Source: an uncultured Gelidibacter sp.
Lineage (GTDB): Bacteria > Bacteroidota > Bacteroidia > Flavobacteriales > Flavobacteriaceae
Length of the DNA stretch: 64,000 bases
Assembly: GCF_947500795.1 (NCBI RefSeq)
Contig: NZ_CANMTE010000005.1
Span: forward strand, 62,001 to 126,000
Direction: 5' to 3'
The notes beneath the pieces were generated by a model. It did no database searches. It was not told the origin of the DNA and saw only the letters and a program-made list of their open reading frames with translations. Shown here piece by piece: positions 25,172-32,964 of the stretch (the stretch's first letter is position 1; every line of letters begins with the position of its first letter). The position numbers and the translations under genes are program-made.

Positions 25172-26494
25172 ATGAATATTACAAGAGAAAACATTGACGC
25201 ATTAAATGCTATTGTAAAAGTAGATATCGCTAAAGAAGACTATAGTGATAAAGTTGAAAAGATCCTTACAGATTACCGTAAATCAGCTAATATTCCTGGA
25301 TTCAGAAAAGGGCATGTGCCAATGACCATGGTTAAAAAGCAATATGGAAAAGCCGTTTTGGTGGATGAAGTTAATAAGCTTTTACAGGATGCTCTTAATA
25401 AATATTTGACTGAAGAGAAATTGGACGTTTTAGGAAATCCATTACCGAAGCCTCAAGATGATTTAGACTGGAATGCTGATTCTTTTACGTTCGAATTTGA
25501 ATTAGGTTTGGCACCAGAATTTGAAGTAGATCTTAAAGGAAAAAAAGCAATCACTCAGTACAAAATTGTTGCTGATGATAAAATGATTGACGGTCAGGTG
25601 GAACATATTCGTAAGCAATATGGCAAATTGATCTCTCAAGATACTGTTGCCAAAGACTCTGAAATTACAGGTGTTTTTGCAAACGAAGAAAAAGAAATCA
25701 ATAACAAAACAACACTTACTTTAGATAAAGTTAAAAGTAAAACTGCTGAAAAAGCATTCATCGGTGCTAAAGTTGGTGATGTTGTTACTGTAAAAACTAA
25801 AGGCTTATTCAATGACGATCATGATTTGATGAACTTCTTAAAAGTATCTCATGATGACGCTCACGGATTGGATGTTGAGGTGACTTTTAAAGTTGAAGAA
25901 ATCAACACAAGAGAGTTGGCCGATTTAGATCAGGAGTTGTTTGATAAATTGTTCGGTAAGGATGTTGTAACATCTGTAACTGAATTGAAAACTAAAATCA
26001 AGGAAGATTCTGAAAAGCAATTTGCACAACAAGGCGATCAGAAATTCTTGAATGACGTTACTGAGTATTTAGTAGAAAACACAAAATTTGACCTTCCAGC
26101 AGCGTTCCTACAAAAATGGATGCAAACTGCAGGTGAAAATCAATTGGATGCAGATCAAGCGAAAGAAGAGTATGAAAACTCTGAAAAAAGCATGCGCTAC
26201 CAGTTGATTGAAGGTAAATTGATTGAAAAATACAATTTGCAAGTTACCTTTGAAGATCTTAAGTCTTTCACTAAAGACATGATCAAAGTGCAAATGGCAC
26301 AATTTGGTCAAATGGATCCTCAAGATAAAGAGTTAGAGGATATTGCAGCGCGTATCTTATCTAACAGAGATGAAGTAAAACGTTTGTCAGAGCAATTGAT
26401 GAGCGAAAAGTTATTAGAACTTTACAAGAAAGAAGCTAATCTTAAGGTTAAAGAAATTACTTATGACGAATTTGTAAAAGAGTTTTACAGCTAA
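25172..26494 (+). CDS. tig: Trigger factor, ribosome-associated chaperone
   Basis: Trigger factor binds the ribosome exit and shields new chains. This 440-residue protein has the ribosome-binding signature IPGFRKGHVPMTMVKKQYG (about residues 42-60), a central domain at the place of the FKBP-type PPIase (about 155-245) and the long helical arms. The central part keeps the frame (KVGDVVTVKT, VEVTFKVEEINTRELADL) but lacks the usual PPIase residues such as the IPGFE segment, so prolyl isomerase activity may be lost. It is followed by a terminator and then clpP and clpX, the common tig-clpP-clpX order. Confidence 0.94.
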   Translation: MNITRENIDALNAIVKVDIAKEDYSDKVEKILTDYRKSANIPGFRKGHVPMTMVKKQYGKAVLVDEVNKLLQDALNKYLTEEKLDVLGNPLPKPQDDLDWNADSFTFEFELGLAPEFEVDLKGKKAITQYKIVADDKMIDGQVEHIRKQYGKLISQDTVAKDSEITGVFANEEKEINNKTTLTLDKVKSKTAEKAFIGAKVGDVVTVKTKGLFNDDHDLMNFLKVSHDDAHGLDVEVTFKVEEINTRELADLDQELFDKLFGKDVVTSVTELKTKIKEDSEKQFAQQGDQKFLNDVTEYLVENTKFDLPAAFLQKWMQTAGENQLDADQAKEEYENSEKSMRYQLIEGKLIEKYNLQVTFEDLKSFTKDMIKVQMAQFGQMDPQDKELEDIAARILSNRDEVKRLSEQLMSEKLLELYKKEANLKVKEITYDEFVKEFYS

Positions 26495-26522
26495 TAATTA
26501 TAATTTAAATCGTTATATTTAG

Positions 26523-26555
26523 AGCGTAAGACTGTTAGGTTTTACGCTTTTTTTT
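26523..26555 (+). terminator. Rho-independent terminator of tig
   Basis: A perfect 7-bp stem (AGCGTAA 26523-26529 with TTACGCT 26542-26548) with a 12-base loop is followed by seven T. It separates tig from clpP. Confidence 0.85.
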
Positions 26556-26626
26556 GACTCATTGGTAGTCATCAAATTATCCCAGTATTTATGGGTATTT
26601 ACGAATTTAAGAACTAAAATTTATTT

Positions 26627-27310
26627 ATGGATTACGGAAAAGAATTTGAGAAATTCGCAATAAAGGATCAAGGCATCAGCAGTACATATTACAATCAAAT
26701 CATGAACAGTATGTACCCTGTTGGGTTAACGCCAAATATTATTGAAGAACGTCAATTGAATGCAGTAGCAATGGACGTGTTTTCTAGGTTGATGATGGAT
26801 CGTATTATCTTTATGGGTACTGCTATCAATGACCAAGTGGCTAACATCATCCAAGCACAATTGTTGTTTTTGGAAAGTACAGATGCTGCTAAAGACATTC
26901 AAATTTATATCAACTCACCAGGAGGTAGTGTTTATGCAGGTCTAGGTATTTATGATACCATGCAACTTATCAAACCTGATGTAGCAACTATCTGTACAGG
27001 TATGGCAGCGTCTATGGGTGCTGTGTTATTGTGTGCTGGTCAAAAAGGGAAACGTAGCGGTTTAACGCACTCTCGTGTTATGATCCACCAACCTTTGGGA
27101 GGTGCTCAAGGTCAAGCGAGTGATATTGAAATTACCGCTAGAGAGATCCTTACCTTAAAGCAGGAATTATATAACATCATTGCGAAGCATACGGGTCAAG
27201 AGTATGACAAAGTATACAATGATAGTGATAGAGATTACTGGATGAAAGCAGATAAGGCCAAAGAATATGGCATGATTGACGAAGTTTTATCTAGTACTAA
27301 AGAAAAGTAA
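26627..27310 (+). CDS. clpP: ATP-dependent Clp protease proteolytic subunit
   Basis: ClpP is the barrel-shaped serine protease that degrades proteins fed by ClpX. This 227-residue subunit has the triad Ser129 (GMAASMGA), His154 (MIHQPLGG) and Asp203 (DRDYWM), and the conserved [18 protein letters not shown]. An N-terminal part of about 35 residues precedes the core, as in other Bacteroidota ClpP. clpX follows after 59 bases, so they are probably co-transcribed. Confidence 0.96.
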   Translation: MDYGKEFEKFAIKDQGISSTYYNQIMNSMYPVGLTPNIIEERQLNAVAMDVFSRLMMDRIIFMGTAINDQVANIIQAQLLFLESTDAAKDIQIYINSPGGSVYAGLGIYDTMQLIKPDVATICTGMAASMGAVLLCAGQKGKRSGLTHSRVMIHQPLGGAQGQASDIEITAREILTLKQELYNIIAKHTGQEYDKVYNDSDRDYWMKADKAKEYGMIDEVLSSTKEK

Positions 27311-27369
27311 TTTCAAAATTATCACATTGATAAATTTGAAATATTAAAATAAGAGGAATTAAAAGAGTT

Positions 27370-28602
27370 ATGGCAAAGGAAGAATTAGAATGTTCGTTTT
27401 GTGGTAGGAAAAAGCCAGAAACCAGTTTATTGATTGCAGGACTGGACGCACATATATGCGATAGATGTATAGAGCAGGCCCATGGTATTGTTTTGGAAGA
27501 ATCAAAGCAAAGTGGCAATGCGGAACTGTCGTCTGAAATGATGCTTAAAAAACCTAAAGAAATCAAGAAGTTTCTTGATGAATATATTATAGGTCAAGAA
27601 TACTCCAAAAAAGTAATGTCCGTTGCGGTTTACAATCACTATAAACGTTTGTTGCAACCAGCTACTAATGATGATATTGATATTCAAAAGAGTAACATCA
27701 TCATGGTTGGGCAAACCGGAACAGGTAAAACGTTAATGGCTAAAACCATCGCAAAGATGCTTAATGTGCCATTGGCCATTGTAGATGCTACGGTTTTAAC
27801 TGAAGCTGGTTATGTAGGTGAGGATGTTGAAAGTATTTTGACACGTTTGCTACAGGTGGCAGATTACAATTTGGAGAAGGCAGAAAAAGGAATTGTATTT
27901 ATTGATGAAATCGATAAGATTGCCCGTAAGAGTGATAATCCTTCAATTACCAGAGATGTTTCCGGTGAAGGTGTGCAACAGGCATTATTGAAATTATTGG
28001 AAGGTACAACGGTAAACGTGCCGCCAAAAGGAGGGCGTAAGCATCCAGATCAGAAATTTATTGAAGTCAACACGGAGCATATCTTATTTATTGCTGGTGG
28101 TGCCTTTGATGGCGTTGAGCGCATGATTTCAAAACGTCTTAACATGGCAGCTATTGGTTACAAAGCGGCAGCTCAGGATGATGTGATTGATGCAGATAAT
28201 TTACTGCAATACATCATTCCAAAAGATTTGAAAGATTTTGGTCTTATTCCAGAAATCATTGGTCGTTTACCTGTGTTAACCTATATGGATCCTTTAGATG
28301 CTAAAACGTTGAGAGCGATTTTAACCCAGCCTAAAAATGCGATCATCAAGCAATATCAAAAATTGTTTGAAATGGATGATATCAAATTCACCATTACTGA
28401 TGGCGCATTAGACTTTATTGTTGAAAAGGCGATAGAGTATAAGCTTGGTGCTAGAGGCTTGAGATCTTTATGTGAAGAAATATTGACTGATGCCATGTTT
28501 GAATTGCCAAGTGGCAAGGAAACTAAGCTTCATGTGACTAAAGAGTATGCTGAAGATAAATTGGATAAAACCACTTTAAAACGATTGAAAGCAGTCTCGT
28601 AA
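27370..28602 (+). CDS. clpX: ATP-dependent Clp protease ATP-binding subunit ClpX
   Basis: ClpX is the AAA+ unfoldase for ClpP. This 410-residue protein has the N-terminal zinc domain (Cys8, Cys11, Cys30, Cys33) for substrates and adaptors, Walker A GQTGTGKT, the pore region ([12 protein letters not shown]), Walker [11 protein letters not shown], and the sensor-2 region [13 protein letters not shown]. The length and motif order are normal. A terminator follows 26 bases after the stop. Confidence 0.96.
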   Translation: MAKEELECSFCGRKKPETSLLIAGLDAHICDRCIEQAHGIVLEESKQSGNAELSSEMMLKKPKEIKKFLDEYIIGQEYSKKVMSVAVYNHYKRLLQPATNDDIDIQKSNIIMVGQTGTGKTLMAKTIAKMLNVPLAIVDATVLTEAGYVGEDVESILTRLLQVADYNLEKAEKGIVFIDEIDKIARKSDNPSITRDVSGEGVQQALLKLLEGTTVNVPPKGGRKHPDQKFIEVNTEHILFIAGGAFDGVERMISKRLNMAAIGYKAAAQDDVIDADNLLQYIIPKDLKDFGLIPEIIGRLPVLTYMDPLDAKTLRAILTQPKNAIIKQYQKLFEMDDIKFTITDGALDFIVEKAIEYKLGARGLRSLCEEILTDAMFELPSGKETKLHVTKEYAEDKLDKTTLKRLKAVS

Positions 28603-28628
28603 TAATCCAGAATGATATTAAAAAATAA

Positions 28629-28656
28629 AACCACTCTTTTCAGGGTGGTTTTTATT
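28629..28656 (+). terminator. Rho-independent terminator of clpPX
   Basis: An 8-bp stem (AACCACTC with GGGTGGTT, one wobble) and a 6-base loop are followed by a T-rich run. It lies directly after clpX. Confidence 0.8.
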
Positions 28657-28810
28657 TTTTTGGATTTAAAAAACTAATATTGCAGGTACAATGCTTAAAA
28701 TATAGAAACAATACAAACGTATTGTGTATGTCTTTTTAAGTTCATAAAAACTGCTTTCCTGCTGTATTTTATGGTGTGCTACATCGTAAATATAATCGCA
28801 AATTTGTAAG

Positions 28811-28843
28811 AAAAAAGCCCAACTACTTCTTTTTAGTTGAACT
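28811..28843 (-). terminator. Rho-independent terminator of the GH3 gene
   Basis: On the minus strand a 10-bp stem (AGTTCAACTA with TAGTTGGGCT, two wobbles; 28834-28843 and 28816-28825) with an 8-base loop is followed by T5 or more. It lies 56 bases after the GH3 stop. Between this and the clpX terminator I see nothing else of note. Confidence 0.75.
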
Positions 28844-28898
28844 TCTGAATATTCTCGATATAAGAATTATAAATGCCGATTTTTCCGCTAAACGACCA

Positions 28899-30413
28899 CT
28901 AAACATTTAGCTCTAAGAGTGCATCCATGTAATCTCGCGTATTGGACAATCGGGGCACTTTATGTTGCCCTCCTAATTTATCCTGTTGCTTCAACCAATC
29001 ATAAAATAATTGGTGTCTTGCTATGTTTATTTTCGGACTATTGAGGGTGATGTTGTTGTAACGTTTCGCTTCATAATCTGAATTTAACGACTTAAGAGCA
29101 TTGTCAAGCAGCTCATTAAAGTAATCGATATCTTCTGGCGGCGTTTTAAATTCAATTAACCATTCATGCGCTCCCTTATCCTTACCGCTCATAAAAATTG
29201 GTGCCGCAGTATATTCTACAATCTGCGAATTTGTTTTCTTACAGACTTTCTTTAAAGCGTCTTCCGCATTTTCAATAATCAGTTCTTCCCCAAATACATT
29301 TATATGATGTTTGGTGCGTCCGCTCACTTTAATGCGGTAAGGTTCCAATGACGTAAATCGTATCGTATCGCCAATTTTGTAGCGCCACAATCCGGCATTG
29401 GTGGTAATGACCACTGCGTAATTTTTATTTTTTTCAACCTCCGCCAACGGAATGATGCGCTGCTCTGGAGTGCCATAAGCATCCATAGGAATAAATTCAT
29501 AAAATATCCCGTAATCCAACATCAACAATAATTCACTGGAGTTGTTCTGGTCTTGAATCGCGAAGAATCCTTCCGACGCATTATAAATCTCATAATATCT
29601 GAAATCGTGGCGTGGTAAGATGGCTTTATATTGATCGACATAAGGTAGAAAGCTAACGCCGCCGTGGAAATACACTTCCAGGTTTGGCCAAATATCAAAA
29701 ATGTTTTGCTTATTGGTCGTTTCCAACACGTTATTCATAAGCACCAACATCCAAGAGGGCACACCTGCAAGACTTGTCACATTTTCATTGATGGTTTCAT
29801 TTACAATGGCCTGCATTTTATGCTCCCAATCGCTCATCAAAGAAACTTTGTTGCTTGGGGTGCTGCTAAATTCGGCCCAGAACGGCATATTATCAATCAA
29901 AATCGCTGATAAATCCCCAAAGGCAGTGCCATTTTCTCTATAAAGTTCCTTGCTGCCACCAAGTCTTAAACTCTTTCCTGTGAATAGCTGTGAGTTTTCG
30001 TTATTGTTGAGATACATGCACAATAAGTCCTTACTCGCGGCATAATGGCAATCTTCCAAAGATTCATTGCTTACCGGAATAAATTTGCTCTTCGCATTGG
30101 TTGTTCCGCTGGATTTTGCAAACCATTTGATGGGTGTTGGCCAAAAAATATTGTTTTCGCCGAGTCGCGATCGTTCAATTTGTGATTGATTGTCTTCATA
30201 AGAAGTGATGGGAACCCGTTCTGCAAACGTTCGGTAATTTGTGATGCTGGCAAAATCATAAGTCTTGCCAATTTCAGTGTCTTTTGCCGTAATTATAAGA
30301 TCTTGAAGTAATTCGTTCTGAACTTCATTGGGGTATTTTAAAAATAATTCGATTTGGTGAAATCGCTTTTTTAAGAACCATGAAGCAATCGAATTTACTA
30401 ATGGAATTGGCAT
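28899..30413 (-). CDS. GH3 family acyl-adenylate-forming enzyme
   Basis: Plant GH3 enzymes adenylate hormone acids and join them to amino acids. This 504-residue bacterial member has the three ATP-site motifs: SSGTTNAKSKFIPVS (motif 1), YNASEGFFA (motif 2) and LWRYKIGDTIRF (motif 3), in the right order and spacing. It ends with the C-terminal cap domain. I chose the ATG at 30413 (MPIPLVNSIASWF). The longer frame would overlap the divergent DUF2797 gene. No partner gene hints at the substrate. Confidence 0.9.
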   Translation of the reverse strand: MPIPLVNSIASWFLKKRFHQIELFLKYPNEVQNELLQDLIITAKDTEIGKTYDFASITNYRTFAERVPITSYEDNQSQIERSRLGENNIFWPTPIKWFAKSSGTTNAKSKFIPVSNESLEDCHYAASKDLLCMYLNNNENSQLFTGKSLRLGGSKELYRENGTAFGDLSAILIDNMPFWAEFSSTPSNKVSLMSDWEHKMQAIVNETINENVTSLAGVPSWMLVLMNNVLETTNKQNIFDIWPNLEVYFHGGVSFLPYVDQYKAILPRHDFRYYEIYNASEGFFAIQDQNNSSELLLMLDYGIFYEFIPMDAYGTPEQRIIPLAEVEKNKNYAVVITTNAGLWRYKIGDTIRFTSLEPYRIKVSGRTKHHINVFGEELIIENAEDALKKVCKKTNSQIVEYTAAPIFMSGKDKGAHEWLIEFKTPPEDIDYFNELLDNALKSLNSDYEAKRYNNITLNSPKINIARHQLFYDWLKQQDKLGGQHKVPRLSNTRDYMDALLELNV

Positions 30414-30485
30414 ATTTGTAGTATCTTTAAAGACTAAAAATAATACTTTTTTTAAACAAATTCTTCTAAATAAAATTTTTAATAA

Positions 30486-31280
30486 ATGACGTACCAAGGG
30501 GTCTTGACCAAAATGGCAACGGAGTTTTCACATCCTATCCAATACTATCTAATTTTTGAAAATGACTTTATCAATATGAATCAGTTGTTGGATAAACATA
30601 TCACCATTCAATTTGTTGGTTACCAATGTCTGAACTGCTCACTTGATAAACCAATTTTCAGACAAGGATTTTGTAAAAGTTGTTTTTTTGATATTCCGCA
30701 AGCTGCAGATTGGATCATGAGACCTGAATTAAGTACGGCACATTTAGATAAAGAAGACCGCGATTTAGAATACGAAAAACGTGTACAATTGCAGCCACAC
30801 GTAGTTTATCTCGCCAATTCCAGTAACGTAAAGGTTGGAGTCACGAGGAAGAGTCAAGTGCCTACACGTTGGATTGACCAAGGGGCGCATGAGGCCATTG
30901 AGATTGTTGAGGTGCCCAATAGATACTTGGCGGGTATTACAGAAGTTGCTCTAAAAGCATTTGTAGCCGATAAAACCAATTGGCGTACCATGTTGAAAAA
31001 TGATATTGTTGATGAGAATTTGGTAGAGTGGCGAGATCGTTTACGGGATGCTATTCCTGAAGAAGCCGCAGCATATTATATAGCCAACAACAAAGAAACT
31101 GAAATTGAATTCCCCGTATTGCAATATCCCGCAAAACCTCAAAGTCTTAACTTGGCTAAGACGCCTGTCTATCAGGGTGTTTTAAAAGGTATCAAAGGTC
31201 AGTATCTTATTTTTGAAGATGATACAGTTTTTAATATTAGAGGGAATGAAGGTTGTGTGGTAGCACTTACTGTTTCGTAA
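30486..31280 (+). CDS. DUF2797 family zinc-ribbon protein
   Basis: This 264-residue protein has a CxxC pair set in YQCLNC and GFCKSCFF (Cys48, Cys51, Cys63, Cys66), likely a zinc ribbon, then a conserved domain with PHVVYLANSSNVKVGVTRKSQVPTRWIDQGA. That segment looks like a GIY-YIG-like fold start (VYLAN...KVGVT). The layout matches DUF2797. The function is not established. It diverges from the GH3 gene with 72 bases between, so the two could share regulation. Confidence 0.85.
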   Translation: MTYQGVLTKMATEFSHPIQYYLIFENDFINMNQLLDKHITIQFVGYQCLNCSLDKPIFRQGFCKSCFFDIPQAADWIMRPELSTAHLDKEDRDLEYEKRVQLQPHVVYLANSSNVKVGVTRKSQVPTRWIDQGAHEAIEIVEVPNRYLAGITEVALKAFVADKTNWRTMLKNDIVDENLVEWRDRLRDAIPEEAAAYYIANNKETEIEFPVLQYPAKPQSLNLAKTPVYQGVLKGIKGQYLIFEDDTVFNIRGNEGCVVALTVS

Positions 31281-31341
31281 AATGTTAAAAAACAGTGCTT
31301 TAGCGTTAAATTCGATTTAAAGCCATGATTATTTCGTAACT

Positions 31342-31349
31342 TAAATTTG
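31342..31349 (+). promoter_or_regulatory. Bacteroidota -7 box before a small membrane protein gene
   Basis: TAAATTTG matches TAnnTTTG and lies about 70 bases before the ATG at 31423. No good -33 element was found. Confidence 0.35.
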
Positions 31350-31422
31350 CTTTTAGATTGCTCATTTTAGTGATCTATGAGAATGGCTATGAGACTTAAC
31401 TCATGCCTTAAATACGGAAGTC

Positions 31423-31653
31423 ATGAAAATTCCAGTAATGCTATATGTCATATTAACCACGCTGTTGTTGGTGACACTAACCATTATGCTGGCGATGGAT
31501 GCTTCTTTTACATGGATGTTTTATATGACCTGTTTAGGAGAGGTGTTTGTAGTGATTATGGTTTATAAAGTGCTCACCGATCACTACACCACAGCTAAAA
31601 CTTTTGATGATTTTTATGAAGATCATCCCATTGGAAAACAAAAAATCACGTAA
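31423..31653 (+). CDS. Small two-helix membrane protein, unknown
   Basis: This 76-residue protein has two hydrophobic helices (about residues 4-23 and 28-48) with a short loop (MDASF), then a charged tail (DHYTTAKTFDDFYEDHPIGKQKIT) that would be cytoplasmic. The DFYEDHPIG tail segment looks conserved-type rather than random. I do not recognise a named family. Its stop codon sits inside the stem of a strong terminator, which supports a real, separately transcribed gene. Confidence 0.7.
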   Translation: MKIPVMLYVILTTLLLVTLTIMLAMDASFTWMFYMTCLGEVFVVIMVYKVLTDHYTTAKTFDDFYEDHPIGKQKIT

Positions 31654-31670
31654 TTATTACGTGATTTTTT
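31641..31670. terminator. Bidirectional terminator between small membrane gene and rpsU
   Basis: A long perfect stem (AAAAATCACGTAA 31641-31653 with TTACGTGATTTTT 31657-31669) with a 3-base loop has a T-run on the plus side and, by symmetry, on the minus side. It serves the converging small membrane gene and rpsU. Confidence 0.85.
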
Positions 31671-31690
31671 GTTGTATAGGGTTGTGAAGA

Positions 31691-31885
31691 CTACATTTCT
31701 TCTTGATCCCTTAAGTTTTGTATGTAAGCTGCTTTTTGTAATTGTCTTCTCTTTTTCACTGATGGTTTAGTGAAATATTGATTCTCTCTCAAATTCTGCA
31801 TCACCTTTACATTTCGGTGTTTACGTTTGTAACGTTTGATGGCGCGTTCGATGTTTTCGCCTTCTTTAATTTCGATTCTTAACAT
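31691..31885 (-). CDS. rpsU: 30S ribosomal protein bS21
   Basis: This 64-residue basic protein has the bS21 pattern: LRIEIKEGENIERAIKRYKRKHRN, then a basic helix and KKRRQLQKAAYIQNL. bS21 sits near the 3' end of 16S rRNA; in Bacteroidota it helps hide the anti-Shine-Dalgarno. I looked for a strong Shine-Dalgarno that could allow feedback control, and saw none before the ATG (CTAATAATTATCT). It lies 33 bases after rpoD on the same strand, so probably shares its transcript. Confidence 0.95.
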   Translation of the reverse strand: MLRIEIKEGENIERAIKRYKRKHRNVKVMQNLRENQYFTKPSVKKRRQLQKAAYIQNLRDQEEM

Positions 31886-31918
31886 AGATAATTATTAGAG
31901 TATATAATGTATTTGAGA

Positions 31919-32782
31919 CTATCCCAAATACGTTTTTAAAATTTTACTTTTTGAAGTGTGCTTCAATCTTCTGATTCCTTTTTCTCTGATTTGACGCACA
32001 CGTTCTCTTGTCAAATCAAAAGTCTTACCAATCTCATCCAAGGTCATTGGAGGTTGATTGCTAAGTCCAAAATTCAATCTAATAACATCACTTTCTTTTT
32101 GGGAAAGTGTGTTGAGTGCTCTGTCAATTTCCAAACTTAATGATTCTGTCATTAAATTTCTATCAGGATTTGGAGAATCTCCAGAAGAAACTACATCATA
32201 TAAACTTGAGGTTTCACCTTCTTTTAAAGGTGCATCCATCGATATATGACGTCCAGAGTTCTTCATGGACTGCTTCACATCCTTCACGGTCAAATCCAGT
32301 TCAGTCGCAATTTCCTCAGCACTAGGCGGGCGTTCATGCGCTTGTTCCAAAAATGAATAGGCCTTATTGATCTTATTGATCGAGCCAATTTTGTTCAAAG
32401 GTAATCTAACTATTCGAGATTGTTCTGCTAAAGCTTGAAGAATTGCTTGACGAATCCACCAAACCGCATAAGAAATAAACTTAAAACCTCTTGTTTCATC
32501 AAAACGTTTCGCTGCTTTTACCAAGCCTGCGTTGCCTTCATTAATTAAATCGGGGAGGGTTAAACCTTGATTTTGATATTGTTTAGCAACTGAAACGACA
32601 AATCGAAGGTTGGAGGTGGTCAGTTTGTCCAAAGCCTCTTGATCTCCTGTTCTAATACGTTGTGCCAATTCTACTTCTTCATCCGCTGTAATCAAAGGCA
32701 GTTTACTAATGTCTTGTAAATATTTATCTAGAGATTTTGATTCTCTGTTAGTAACCTGCTTGGTGATTTTTAATTGCCTCAT
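31919..32782 (-). CDS. rpoD: Primary sigma factor RpoD, Bacteroidota type
   Basis: This 287-residue sigma factor lacks region 1.1 and the long non-conserved region, the short form of the Bacteroidota primary sigma. Region 1.2 is [20 protein letters not shown] (about residues 17-36). Region 2.4 includes [15 protein letters not shown], region 3 is present, and the region 4.2 helix-turn-helix is [20 protein letters not shown]. It would read the TAnnTTTG and TTG boxes found in this window. rpsU follows after 33 bases. Confidence 0.95.
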   Translation of the reverse strand: MRQLKITKQVTNRESKSLDKYLQDISKLPLITADEEVELAQRIRTGDQEALDKLTTSNLRFVVSVAKQYQNQGLTLPDLINEGNAGLVKAAKRFDETRGFKFISYAVWWIRQAILQALAEQSRIVRLPLNKIGSINKINKAYSFLEQAHERPPSAEEIATELDLTVKDVKQSMKNSGRHISMDAPLKEGETSSLYDVVSSGDSPNPDRNLMTESLSLEIDRALNTLSQKESDVIRLNFGLSNQPPMTLDEIGKTFDLTRERVRQIREKGIRRLKHTSKSKILKTYLG

Positions 32783-32964
32783 CTAATCTCTTTTATTTAA
32801 ATACGTTAACTGTAACCATACAGTATAACTTTTTAATCCACAAAAGCAAATAAACTCACATTACTTTAACATAATTGCTTAAATTTCTTTAGATTGCAGG
32901 TTGTTTTCACTCGATTCAATGCAAAATCACTAATTTTTTGATTACAATTGAGCGTTTGATCCTT

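Noticed and set aside
31886-31918. Possible Shine-Dalgarno for bS21 feedback before rpsU
   Set aside because: The sequence before the ATG has no match to AGGAGG or GGAGG.
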